In this document: one piece after another, positions 1 to 5,879 of the stretch | Numbering within the stretch: position 1 is the stretch's first letter | Layout: each line of letters starts with the position of its first letter | NCBI GenBank assembly: GCA_029251065.1 | Contig: JAQXEB010000267.1 | Span: forward strand, 1 to 6,171 | Reading direction: 5' to 3' | Source of the DNA: Luminiphilus sp. | Lineage (GTDB): Bacteria; Pseudomonadota; Gammaproteobacteria; Pseudomonadales; Halieaceae | Length of the DNA: 6,171 nucleotides | Made by a program: the position numbers and the translations under genes | Notes under the pieces: generated by a model | Databases searched by the model: none | Told to the model about the DNA's origin: nothing | What the model saw: the letters and a program-made list of their open reading frames with translations, nothing else

Positions 1-81
1 TTTGACACTGAACATTATCCTTTGACGATGCGTGATACCTTAATCAACGCACCTAAGTTTCCCAAGAGCGGCGATAGTTAA
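1..81 (+). CDS. C-terminal tail of an unidentified upstream protein (partial)
   Basis: Frame 1 is open from the first base of the window to a TAA at 79-81 and encodes 26 residues ending in PKFPKSGDS. The other two plus-strand frames hit stops early, so this is the only candidate for a gene entering from the left. The stop lies six bases before the start of the carbamoyltransferase, a spacing typical of operon neighbours. The carbamoyltransferase has no clear Shine-Dalgarno of its own, which fits translation coupled to this gene. The tail is too short for me to recognise a family. A stretch of 26 open codons can also arise by chance, so the call rests mainly on position and spacing. Confidence 0.45.
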   Translation, partial: FDTEHYPLTMRDTLINAPKFPKSGDS

Positions 82-87
82 CCTGCA

Positions 88-1941
88 ATGACACAATCAA
101 TCAACGTGCTTGGCCTCTCAGCCTTTTATCACGACAGTGCAGCGGCGCTATTGGTCGACGGTAAAATCGTAGCGGCAGCGCAAGAAGAGCGCTTCTCGCG
201 AAAAAAACACGACGCCGCGTTTCCTGCCAACGCGATCGCCTACTGTCTCGAGGAAGCCGGGCTGAGTCTGGCTGAGATTGACTACATTACCTTTTACGAC
301 AAGCCTCTGGTGAAGTTTGAGCGATTATTGGAGACCTATCTCGCCTTCGCACCCAAAGGGTTTCGCTCGTTCGTCATGGCCATACCGGTCTGGCTAAAAG
401 AGAAACTCTTTTTAAAAGTGACACTGAAACGTGAACTGGCGTCCTTATCGGGGCTGGAGCAGACAGGCTTACCGCCCCTGCTGTTTCATGAACATCACGG
501 CTCACACGCCGCATCGGCCTTTTATGCCAGCCCATTTAAGACAGCAGCTGTGCTCTGCCTCGACGGAGTGGGCGAGTGGGCGACGAGCTCAGTATGGCTG
601 GGCGATGGCTCGACGCTGACACCACAATGGGAAATACAATTCCCTCACTCCCTCGGTCTTCTTTACTCGGCATTCACCTACTACAGCGGTTTTAAGGTCA
701 ATTCAGGTGAATACAAACTCATGGGGCTCGCCCCCTACGGAGAACCGCGCTACGTCGACCTCATCAAAGCCCATCTCATGGATATCAAGCCCGACGGAAC
801 CTTTAGACTCGACATGCGCTATTTCAACTACGCAACGGGTTTGACCATGACCAATCGTCGGTTCGACCGATTGTTCGGTGGTCCGCCACGACAGCCCGAG
901 GCGGAGCTAACCCAGCGCGAAATGGACATCGCCGCATCCATCCAAGCGGTCACCGAGGACATTGTATTAAAGCTTGCCGCGACGATTCACAGAGAGCTCG
1001 AGGTAGATCACCTTTGCCTCGCCGGCGGTGTTGCGCTTAACTGCGTGGCCAACGGTCGACTCGAGCGCGAGGGGCCCTTCGAGCAGATTTGGATACAACC
1101 AGCGGCTGGCGATGCCGGCGGTGCCTTGGGCGCAGCGCTTGCGACCTGGCATGAGTACCTCGACAAACCCCGAGAAGCCAATGATCGCAGCGACACCATG
1201 CAAGGCGCTTACCTTGGGAAATCATTCAGTCAGGACGCGATAGACGACTACTTGACCGGTATCGAAGCCCCGTTTCATCGATACGACGACACCACGTTGA
1301 TGCCCGAGGTTGCCGCTGCGTTGGATTGTGGCGCGGTGGTCGGTTGGTTCAACGGTCGAATGGAGTTTGGCCCCCGCGCGCTTGGCGCGCGCTCTATTAT
1401 CGGTGATGCGCGTTCACCCACCATGCAGTCGGTCATGAACCTCAAAATCAAAAACCGTGAGTCGTTCCGACCGTTCGCACCGGCAATTAAGGCGAGCGCG
1501 GTGTCTGATTGGTTCAATACAGATACGACCAGTCCCTACATGCTTAAAGTCGCGACCATCAGGGAGGATCGCCGCCTACCCATGTCCGATGAGGACAAGG
1601 GCTTGTTTGGCATTGATCAGCTCAACGTCGCGCGCTCTCAGGTGCCCGCCATCACCCACGTTGACTACTCTGCACGGCTACAAACCGTTCACGAGGAGAC
1701 CAACCCACGATTTCATAGCCTTCTCTCTGCCTTTGAGGCGATCACCGGCTGTCCAGTACTGATCAACACCTCGTTCAACGTCCGTGGTGAACCCATTGTC
1801 TGTTCGCCAGAAGATGCGTATCGCTGCTTCATGCGAACGGAAATGGACCTGCTCGTTTTGGGAAATGCGCTGCTCATTAAAGCCGAGCAACCTGAATGGG
1901 ACGATGACGAGTCATGGAAGGAAGAGTTTCAGCTGGACTGA
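88..1941 (+). CDS. NodU/CmcH-family O-carbamoyltransferase
   Basis: This 617-residue protein has the usual length and layout of the NodU/CmcH/TobZ/SxtI family, which transfers a carbamoyl group from carbamoyl phosphate to a hydroxyl acceptor through a carbamoyl-adenylate. The N-terminus (ILGLSAFYHDS-type, residues 8-17) matches the family start and supports the ATG at 88. The Kae1-like domain (about 5-350) carries HEHHGSHAASAF (134-145), LDGVGEW (158-164), LAGGVALNCVANG (311-323) and GDAGGALGAA (341-350). H136, H140, D159 and D342 are the expected metal ligands by analogy with TobZ/Kae1. The C-terminal carbamoyltransferase domain (about 395-600) shows MEFGPRALGARSI (425-437), ESFRPFAPAI (458-467) and NTSFNVRGEPIV (560-571). 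No truncation or missing motif is seen. The protein is soluble and probably cytoplasmic. Its acceptor cannot be read from sequence. The two following small membrane-protein genes suggest it acts at the membrane. No convincing Shine-Dalgarno precedes the start. Confidence 0.95.
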   Translation: MTQSINVLGLSAFYHDSAAALLVDGKIVAAAQEERFSRKKHDAAFPANAIAYCLEEAGLSLAEIDYITFYDKPLVKFERLLETYLAFAPKGFRSFVMAIPVWLKEKLFLKVTLKRELASLSGLEQTGLPPLLFHEHHGSHAASAFYASPFKTAAVLCLDGVGEWATSSVWLGDGSTLTPQWEIQFPHSLGLLYSAFTYYSGFKVNSGEYKLMGLAPYGEPRYVDLIKAHLMDIKPDGTFRLDMRYFNYATGLTMTNRRFDRLFGGPPRQPEAELTQREMDIAASIQAVTEDIVLKLAATIHRELEVDHLCLAGGVALNCVANGRLEREGPFEQIWIQPAAGDAGGALGAALATWHEYLDKPREANDRSDTMQGAYLGKSFSQDAIDDYLTGIEAPFHRYDDTTLMPEVAAALDCGAVVGWFNGRMEFGPRALGARSIIGDARSPTMQSVMNLKIKNRESFRPFAPAIKASAVSDWFNTDTTSPYMLKVATIREDRRLPMSDEDKGLFGIDQLNVARSQVPAITHVDYSARLQTVHEETNPRFHSLLSAFEAITGCPVLINTSFNVRGEPIVCSPEDAYRCFMRTEMDLLVLGNALLIKAEQPEWDDDESWKEEFQLD

Positions 1942-1943
1942 CA

Positions 1944-2363
1944 ATGATGATGAATAAGACACCTGACACACCCACAACACAGACAGAACTGCGCCAGTTC
2001 GGTCTCCTGTTCAGTGCAATACTTGTCGCACTGTTTGGTGTCTTGCTGCCCTGGGTGCTGGGACACCCATTCCCACCTTGGCCCTGGGCTTTTGCCGCGA
2101 TTCTGAGCGCTGTTGCCCTTATCCTACCCCCTGTACTGACGCCGTTTTATCGTGCCTGGATGCGCTTCGGTCTCATCGCCGGCTACGTCAATACCCGTAT
2201 CATCATGTTCGTGCTTTACTATGTTGTGTTCGTACCACTGGGCATCTTCATGGCGCTTGTCGGACGAGACGCGCTGTCCCGCAAGACCGGGGATACCACT
2301 CGAGAGAGTTACCGTGTTGCCAGTAGCACGCGAGACCGTGATCACTTTGAGAGACCTTACTAG
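1944..2363 (+). CDS. SxtJ-family membrane protein
   Basis: This is a 139-residue integral membrane protein of unknown biochemical role. Hydrophobic segments lie at about residues 19-40, 47-66 and 86-106, and a polar arginine-rich tail ends in HFERPY. This three-helix layout with a conserved charged C-terminus, placed directly after a NodU-type carbamoyltransferase, is how I recognise the SxtJ family. Three consecutive in-frame ATG codons (1944, 1947, 1950) lie 2 bp after the carbamoyltransferase stop. I chose the first. A longer reading from 1914 would overlap the upstream gene by 28 bases and only adds residues unlike the family start. Translation is probably coupled to the upstream gene, since no strong Shine-Dalgarno is seen. 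The likely role is anchoring or partnering the carbamoyltransferase at the membrane, which is inferred from the recurring gene pairing and has no direct evidence here. Confidence 0.85.
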   Translation: MMMNKTPDTPTTQTELRQFGLLFSAILVALFGVLLPWVLGHPFPPWPWAFAAILSAVALILPPVLTPFYRAWMRFGLIAGYVNTRIIMFVLYYVVFVPLGIFMALVGRDALSRKTGDTTRESYRVASSTRDRDHFERPY

Positions 2364-2515
2364 TGTTTGATCTTCTAAAAGACCTCTGGGGCTTTATGCT
2401 CGAACGAAAGAAGCTGTGGATGGCTCCGATCATCGGCATCATGCTTATTCTGGGTGTGCTCGTGGTCATGACTCAGGGATCCGCATTGGCTCCCTTTATC
2501 TACACAATTTTCTAA
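2363..2515 (+). CDS. DUF5989-family small membrane protein (SxtK-like position)
   Basis: This is a 50-residue protein read from a GTG that overlaps the last base of the SxtJ stop codon (TAGTG). It begins with an amphipathic stretch (MFDLLKDLWGFMLERKK). One transmembrane helix follows at about residues 19-38, and the protein ends GSALAPFIYTIF. The ERKK-W motif before the helix and the GSALAPFIYT ending are the hallmarks I associate with DUF5989 proteins, which are about 50 residues long and commonly sit beside carbamoyltransferases and SxtJ. A weak GAGAG lies 9 bases upstream of the GTG, and the 1-nt overlap suggests re-initiation after SxtJ. The positive residues before the helix predict an N-in orientation. 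Function is unknown. By context it may be a small subunit of the same membrane complex. It is short enough that automatic gene callers may skip it. Confidence 0.88.
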   Translation: MFDLLKDLWGFMLERKKLWMAPIIGIMLILGVLVVMTQGSALAPFIYTIF

Positions 2516-2520
2516 CACTG

Positions 2521-2550
2521 TAGGCAAAGCGCTAGTGCCCCCAATAGAAT
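2521..2550 (+). promoter_or_regulatory. candidate sigma70 promoter for the enoyl-CoA hydratase gene
   Basis: TAGGCA (2521-2526, four of six matches to TTGACA) and TAGAAT (2545-2550, five of six matches to TATAAT) are separated by 18 bases. They lie in the 65-bp gap between the DUF5989 gene and the enoyl-CoA hydratase gene. Transcription would begin near 2557, about 24 bases before the GTG, leaving room for the strong ribosome binding site. The -35 box is weak, and read-through from the upstream operon remains possible. Confidence 0.35.
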
Positions 2551-2565
2551 GGTCACTTCAGTAAT

Positions 2566-2572
2566 CGGAGGT
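2566..2572 (+). promoter_or_regulatory. Shine-Dalgarno that fixes the GTG start at 2581
   Basis: CGGAGGT lies 8 bases before the GTG at 2581 and is the strongest ribosome binding site in the window. It supports the GTG as the true start of the enoyl-CoA hydratase gene. It also suggests independent translation, unlike the coupled genes upstream. Confidence 0.8.
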
Positions 2573-2580
2573 CATCGGCT

Positions 2581-3366
2581 GTGGCAGATCCCTATCTTTT
2601 CTCCGTGAAAAACAACGTGGCTACATTTAGCATCAACGATGCGCCTTACAACTTGATGCCCGTTGACTACATCGACTGTCTTGAAGAACAGCTACCCGAT
2701 GTGTTGGCTGACCCTGCGATCCGAGCCATGGTCTTCACCGCAGAGGGGCAGGCAAATTTCTCAGCCGGCATGAATCTCAGGCAAATCCCTGAGGGCATCA
2801 AGCGCGCAGGCAGTCCCGCCGCGTTTTTCGCCCAACGCCATCGTGTTCTGGGCATGATCGAGAACGGTGGAACGCCGGCTATCGCCACTTTTTTTGGCTA
2901 CTGCCTGGGTGCCGGGCTTGAGTTACCTCTGGCCTGCCATTTCCGCATCGCGGCGAGCGAAGGTGCAAAAATAGGACTGCCCGAAATGGATTTAGGTAGT
3001 GTTCCTGCATGGGGTGGATCGGCCCGCCTTCCTCGTGTCGTGGGTCAGGCGCATGCGCTCGATATGATTTTGCGTGCGCGCAAAATCGATGGCAACGAAG
3101 CGCTTAACATGGGTCTGGTGACAGAGGTTGTTCCACTAGCGCAATTAAAAGCGCGAGCACAGGCACTGGGTGAAGAGTTGGCTGCACAACCTCGCCTGGC
3201 GGTGAAAGCGGTTCTGGAAACCATTGTTGGGTGTCACGCTAAGACTCTTGATGAGTCCATTGAAGATGAACAACGCGCCGTTGCAGCCACGCTGGGGACA
3301 CCTGATTCACAGGAAGGAATGGCAGCCTTCCTCGAAAAACGAAAGCCCGTTTTTAATCAGTCTTAA
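2581..3366 (+). CDS. enoyl-CoA hydratase/isomerase (crotonase) family protein
   Basis: This 261-residue protein has the standard length of a single-domain crotonase. The first oxyanion-hole segment is NFSAGMNL (59-66) and the second is GYCLGAGLELPLACHF (106-121). Glu114 and Glu135 (in IGLPEMDLGSVPAWGG, 131-146) align with the two catalytic glutamates of rat enoyl-CoA hydratase, so hydratase chemistry is plausible. The segment RKIDGNEALNMGLVTEVV (167-184) is the usual C-terminal crotonase signature. The family hydrates or isomerises acyl-CoA thioesters, typically in fatty-acid or aromatic degradation. The substrate cannot be assigned. Slight departures are Met-Asn where many members have Ala-Asp after the first oxyanion glycine, and GAG in place of GGG in the second. 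No other beta-oxidation gene is in view. The GTG start is supported by a strong Shine-Dalgarno. The 84-residue protein gene follows 26 bp downstream and may be co-transcribed. Confidence 0.93.
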   Translation: MADPYLFSVKNNVATFSINDAPYNLMPVDYIDCLEEQLPDVLADPAIRAMVFTAEGQANFSAGMNLRQIPEGIKRAGSPAAFFAQRHRVLGMIENGGTPAIATFFGYCLGAGLELPLACHFRIAASEGAKIGLPEMDLGSVPAWGGSARLPRVVGQAHALDMILRARKIDGNEALNMGLVTEVVPLAQLKARAQALGEELAAQPRLAVKAVLETIVGCHAKTLDESIEDEQRAVAATLGTPDSQEGMAAFLEKRKPVFNQS

Positions 3367-3392
3367 TTGAGCAGGAGTCCGTAATTACCGAT

Positions 3393-3647
3393 ATGACCGA
3401 CGACCAAACTGGTACATCACTACTCAGTCGCCGCCGCTTACTCCGTGCCATGGGGGTCTCGACCGCCGGTGTCGCCGCCGCAGGTGCAATTGCTGCCAGT
3501 CGAGAAAAGATTGTCGAAGCCAGTGATGCCACCAAAGAAGAGCTCGCCGAACTTAAAAAGCAATTTGACGCACTGGATAAGCGCTCGAAACTGATCCTAC
3601 GGGTTGTCCTTGTGCTCAGCGGTCTCGACTTGTTCGTTGCGCTCTAA
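3393..3647 (+). CDS. small protein with Tat-like N-terminus and C-terminal hydrophobic helix, function unknown
   Basis: This 84-residue protein is not one I can assign to a named family. The N-terminus carries SRRRLLR (12-18), close to the twin-arginine consensus SRRxFLK. A weakly hydrophobic Ala/Gly/Val segment (about 20-36) follows, with no clear Ala-X-Ala-type cleavage site before the charged part. Residues 37-66 are charged and helical with coiled-coil character (TKEELAELKKQFDALDKRSK). Residues 67-84 form a hydrophobic C-terminal helix that ends with the protein. This could be a Tat-targeted, membrane-held small protein or a short hairpin with two membrane segments. Base composition and codon use look like the neighbours, which favours a real gene. 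AGGAG at 3373-3377 sits 15 bases before the ATG, a longer spacing than usual, but no better in-frame ATG, GTG or TTG lies closer. The gene follows the enoyl-CoA hydratase gene by 26 bp and its stop faces the formylglutathione hydrolase stop 3 bp away. Confidence 0.75.
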   Translation: MTDDQTGTSLLSRRRLLRAMGVSTAGVAAAGAIAASREKIVEASDATKEELAELKKQFDALDKRSKLILRVVLVLSGLDLFVAL

Positions 3648-3650
3648 TCA

Positions 3651-4508
3651 TTAAAGATCGCCGATCTTCGTCAGGTACTTCGCGTGGAACCTCAAATGAT
3701 CCTCAATAAATGACGCGATGAAGAAATAACTGTGATCGAAGCCGTCATGCTCGCGATAGGTCAGGGGAAACCCAACGTCAGCGCAGGCTGACCGAAGGAG
3801 TTCAGGCTTGAGTTGCTCAGCAAGAAATGGATCCGTCGATCCCTGATCAATTAAAAGGGGGACCTGCTGAGCACCCGCTCTAATCAACTCACTCGCATCG
3901 TGCTGGGTCCACTGGGCCACGTTATCACCCAGATAGGCGCTAAAGGCCTTGTGGCCCCACGGACAGCTGGCCGGTGCGCAAATCGGTGAAAACGCACTGA
4001 CCGATCGATACTTTCCAGGGTTTTTTAAGGCCAAGGTCATGGCACCGTGGCCACCCATAGAGTGACCACAAATACTGACTCTCTGAAGGTCTAATCCCGC
4101 AATGCCAATCAGCAGCTCTGGCAGCTCAGTCGTGATAAACGCGTCCATGCGGTAATGCTCAGACCACGGTTCCTGCGTCGCATTTAAATAAAAGCCTGCT
4201 CCCAGACCAAGGTCATAAGCCCCGTCGGGGTCGCTTGCCACAGTGTCACCTCGCGGACTGGTGTCTGGGAAGACAAGGGCGATTCCGAGCTCGCTCGCAA
4301 TCCGTTGCGCACCCGCCTTAGTCACTGCATTTTCATCGGTACAGGTCAGTCCCGACAGGTAAAAAAGCACGGGTACCGGGTTAGAAGCCGCAAAATCGGG
4401 TACAAAAATGGACACCGTCGTCGTACTCGACAACTCGCTTGAGGCAGCCTCGTAGCGACGTTGTTCCCCCGCAAAACAGCGATTTTTTGAGATCAGCTCG
4501 AGTGCCAT
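3651..4508 (-). CDS. fghA: S-formylglutathione hydrolase
   Basis: This 285-residue alpha/beta-hydrolase cleaves S-formylglutathione to formate and glutathione, the last step of glutathione-dependent formaldehyde detoxification in the cytoplasm. The length is normal for the family. The nucleophile elbow is CGHSMGGHGAM (147-157) with Ser150. Asp226 in DQGSTDPFL (221-229) and His259 in HDGFDHSYFFI (254-264) complete the catalytic triad, placed almost exactly as in human esterase D. The oxyanion-side segment YLSGLTCTDEN (50-60) and SPRGD (84-88) are also characteristic of the family. The ATG overlaps the stop of the upstream dehydrogenase gene by one base (TGATG) and has no strong Shine-Dalgarno, so translation is probably coupled. 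Being directly downstream of class III alcohol dehydrogenase is the classic arrangement and confirms the role. The symbols frmB, yeiG and fghA are used for this enzyme in different organisms. Confidence 0.96.
   Translation of the reverse strand: MALELISKNRCFAGEQRRYEAASSELSSTTTVSIFVPDFAASNPVPVLFYLSGLTCTDENAVTKAGAQRIASELGIALVFPDTSPRGDTVASDPDGAYDLGLGAGFYLNATQEPWSEHYRMDAFITTELPELLIGIAGLDLQRVSICGHSMGGHGAMTLALKNPGKYRSVSAFSPICAPASCPWGHKAFSAYLGDNVAQWTQHDASELIRAGAQQVPLLIDQGSTDPFLAEQLKPELLRSACADVGFPLTYREHDGFDHSYFFIASFIEDHLRFHAKYLTKIGDL
3654..3668. terminator. weak hairpin at the convergent gene ends
   Basis: AAGATC and GATCTT form a perfect 6-bp inverted repeat around a GCC loop, located just after the plus-strand gene and inside the last codons of the minus-strand hydrolase gene. 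Its position between convergent genes fits a shared transcription end. However, the stem is short and neither side has a proper U-tract (only TTT on the minus strand), so intrinsic termination is doubtful. Confidence 0.2.
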
Positions 4509-5614
4509 CAGAACGTCACTACAGATCGAATGCTCTTCCCCTGGTGCATCAAATCAAAGGCGTCATTGATCTGATTCAAAGGCATCGTATGCGTGATCAT
4601 TTCATCGATGTGGATTTTTCCTTCCATATACCAATCGACGATCCTGGGAACATCTGTTCGGCCGCGTGCGCCACCAAACGCAGAGCCGCGCCATGAACGT
4701 CCGGTCACCAACTGAAATGGCCGGGTCGATATCTCCTGGCCGGCGCCTGCGACCCCGATAATGCAACTCTGACCCCACCCCTTGTGACAGCATTCTAATG
4801 CCTGACGCATTACATTGACGTTTCCAATGCACTCGAAACTGTAATCAACACCGCCACCCGTCATTTGGACGAGGTGGTCCACCACGTTTTCAACCTCGCT
4901 GGGGTTCACGAAATCAGTCATTCCAAATTGTCGGGCAAGCCCCTCCTTCGCCGGGTTTAGGTCAACGCCAATAATTCGCGTGGCGCCGACCATGCGAGCG
5001 CCCTGAATCACATTGAGCCCGATCCCACCGAGGCCAAAAACGGCCACGGTCGAGCCCGCCTCTACCTTCATCGTAAAGGCGACCGCGCCGATTCCTGTGG
5101 TCACACCACAACCGATATAGCAAATTTTATCAAAGGGGGCGTCCTCTCGAACTTTCGCAACCGCTATTTCAGGCAACACCGTGTAATTTGAAAAAGTCGA
5201 GCACCCCATGTAATGGAGGATAGGCTCTCCGTCTAGGGTGAAGCGACTGGAATGATCAGGCATTAAGCCCTGACCTTGCGTTTCTCGAATCGCTTGGCAC
5301 AGATTAGTCTTTGGGTGGACGCAAAAATTACACTCCCGACACTCCGGGGTATAAAGCGGGATGACATGATCCCCAGGCCTAACCGATTTCACGCCCTCGC
5401 CAATCTCGACAACAATGCCGGCGCCTTCGTGACCCAAAATAGCAGGGAATGCGCCTTCCGGATCGTCACCTGAGAGTGTAAACGCGTCCGTATGGCAAAC
5501 ACCTGTCGCTTTAATTTCGACCATGACTTCGCCGGCGCGAGGACCCTGAACGTCCACTTCTGCGATCTCCAGTGGCGCCCCGGCCTTGAAGGCAACTGCT
5601 GCTCTACTTTTCAT
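4508..5614 (-). CDS. frmA: S-(hydroxymethyl)glutathione dehydrogenase / class III alcohol dehydrogenase
   Basis: This 368-residue zinc-dependent medium-chain dehydrogenase oxidises S-hydroxymethylglutathione (formaldehyde plus glutathione) to S-formylglutathione with NAD. Class III enzymes usually also reduce S-nitrosoglutathione. The catalytic zinc site is complete: Cys40 (GVCHTD, 38-43), His62-Glu63 (GHEGAG, 61-66) and Cys169 (GCGVTTG, 168-174). The four structural zinc cysteines are Cys92, Cys95, Cys98 and Cys106. The Rossmann motif is FGLGGIG (193-199), and Asp218 in GVDLN (216-220) selects NAD over NADP. The length is that of glutathione-dependent formaldehyde dehydrogenases, and the protein lacks nothing expected. 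GGGAG lies 7 bases before the ATG. The hydrolase gene overlaps its stop by one base, so the two enzymes of the pathway are made together. No formaldehyde-responsive regulator (FrmR or similar) is seen within the window. The gene is also called adhC or flhA in other organisms. Confidence 0.97.
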   Translation of the reverse strand: MKSRAAVAFKAGAPLEIAEVDVQGPRAGEVMVEIKATGVCHTDAFTLSGDDPEGAFPAILGHEGAGIVVEIGEGVKSVRPGDHVIPLYTPECRECNFCVHPKTNLCQAIRETQGQGLMPDHSSRFTLDGEPILHYMGCSTFSNYTVLPEIAVAKVREDAPFDKICYIGCGVTTGIGAVAFTMKVEAGSTVAVFGLGGIGLNVIQGARMVGATRIIGVDLNPAKEGLARQFGMTDFVNPSEVENVVDHLVQMTGGGVDYSFECIGNVNVMRQALECCHKGWGQSCIIGVAGAGQEISTRPFQLVTGRSWRGSAFGGARGRTDVPRIVDWYMEGKIHIDEMITHTMPLNQINDAFDLMHQGKSIRSVVTF

Positions 5615-5875
5615 GAATAAACTCCCAAACCAAACAGTGAAATCAAGCCATTGGAAACCGGCACGGTCGCAACATCTATGTCAGAGACGGCTTGTTCTCC
5701 AATATCGCGATGAACAGCGAAAGACACAATACCCCAATCGTAAAATTCATCGCGCTTGATCGAGGATTTAGTGCAAGCATTCACGCAGGGTTGCACCAAA
5801 GCACCCTGAGCGAATAAAACGATAAGACGGGCTTGAGTGGCTCTTTCGCTGCATTAAGCCGAGCGATAACAGCAC
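5615..5875 (-). other. 261-bp gap upstream of the formaldehyde dehydrogenase gene
   Basis: This gap, read on the minus strand, lies between the stop of the GcvT-like gene and the dehydrogenase start. I found no convincing sigma70 promoter pair; the best -10-like hexamer has no matching -35. It contains an open frame from a TTG at 5799 (or a GTG at 5796 with AGGG about 7 bases upstream) to a TGA at 5611-5613. That frame overlaps the dehydrogenase ATG as ATGA and encodes up to 62 residues. It also contains a 28-codon ORF (5768-5854) with no Shine-Dalgarno. Neither resembles a family I know. The region most likely holds the regulatory leader of the dehydrogenase-hydrolase pair, possibly with the remnant of a small gene. 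Confidence 0.4.
5622..5626 (-). promoter_or_regulatory. Shine-Dalgarno of the formaldehyde dehydrogenase gene
   Basis: GGGAG on the minus strand lies 7 bases before the ATG at 5614 and supports that start. Translation of the dehydrogenase therefore does not need to depend on an upstream coupled ORF. Confidence 0.65.
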
Positions 5876-5879
5876 TCAA
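5833..5879 (-). other. nested inverted repeats after the GcvT-like gene
   Basis: TTGAGTG (5833-5839) is perfectly complementary to CACTCAA (5873-5879). Inside it TCGCT (5846-5850) pairs with AGCGA (5862-5866), giving a two-step stem-loop in the minus-strand transcript that covers the stop codon of the GcvT-like gene. A competing pairing exists between GGCTT (5830-5834) and AAGCC (5856-5860). No strong U-run follows, so it is at best a weak terminator or an RNA-stability element. Chance is a real alternative for stems this short. Confidence 0.2.

Noticed and set aside
2..27. TTGACA at 2-7 and TTGACG at 22-27 as -35 boxes, with TTTGAC repeated 20 bases apart
   Set aside because: Neither has a -10-like hexamer at 16-18 bases, and both fall in the probable coding tail of the upstream gene.
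967..1517. Several open frames of 60-80 codons on both strands inside the carbamoyltransferase gene
   Set aside because: They lie fully within a gene with continuous family homology, show arginine- and serine-rich out-of-frame composition, and have no ribosome binding sites worth noting.
1914..1943. Longer SxtJ reading beginning at an ATG inside the carbamoyltransferase gene
   Set aside because: It would overlap the upstream gene by 28 bases and add ten residues unlike the family start. The ATG cluster right after the stop is the better start.
88..2515. Saxitoxin-type biosynthetic cluster
   Set aside because: Only the carbamoyltransferase, SxtJ and small membrane protein are shared. No polyketide-like sxtA, amidinotransferase or other toxin gene is present, and the trio is widespread.
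2523..2539. GGCA...TGCC inverted repeat after the DUF5989 gene as a terminator
   Set aside because: The stem is only 4 bp, has mismatched inner bases and lacks a T-run.
5768..5854. 28-residue minus-strand ORF with two cysteines in the gap before the dehydrogenase gene
   Set aside because: It has no Shine-Dalgarno and no recognisable motif, and it overlaps another open frame. Chance is the simplest explanation.
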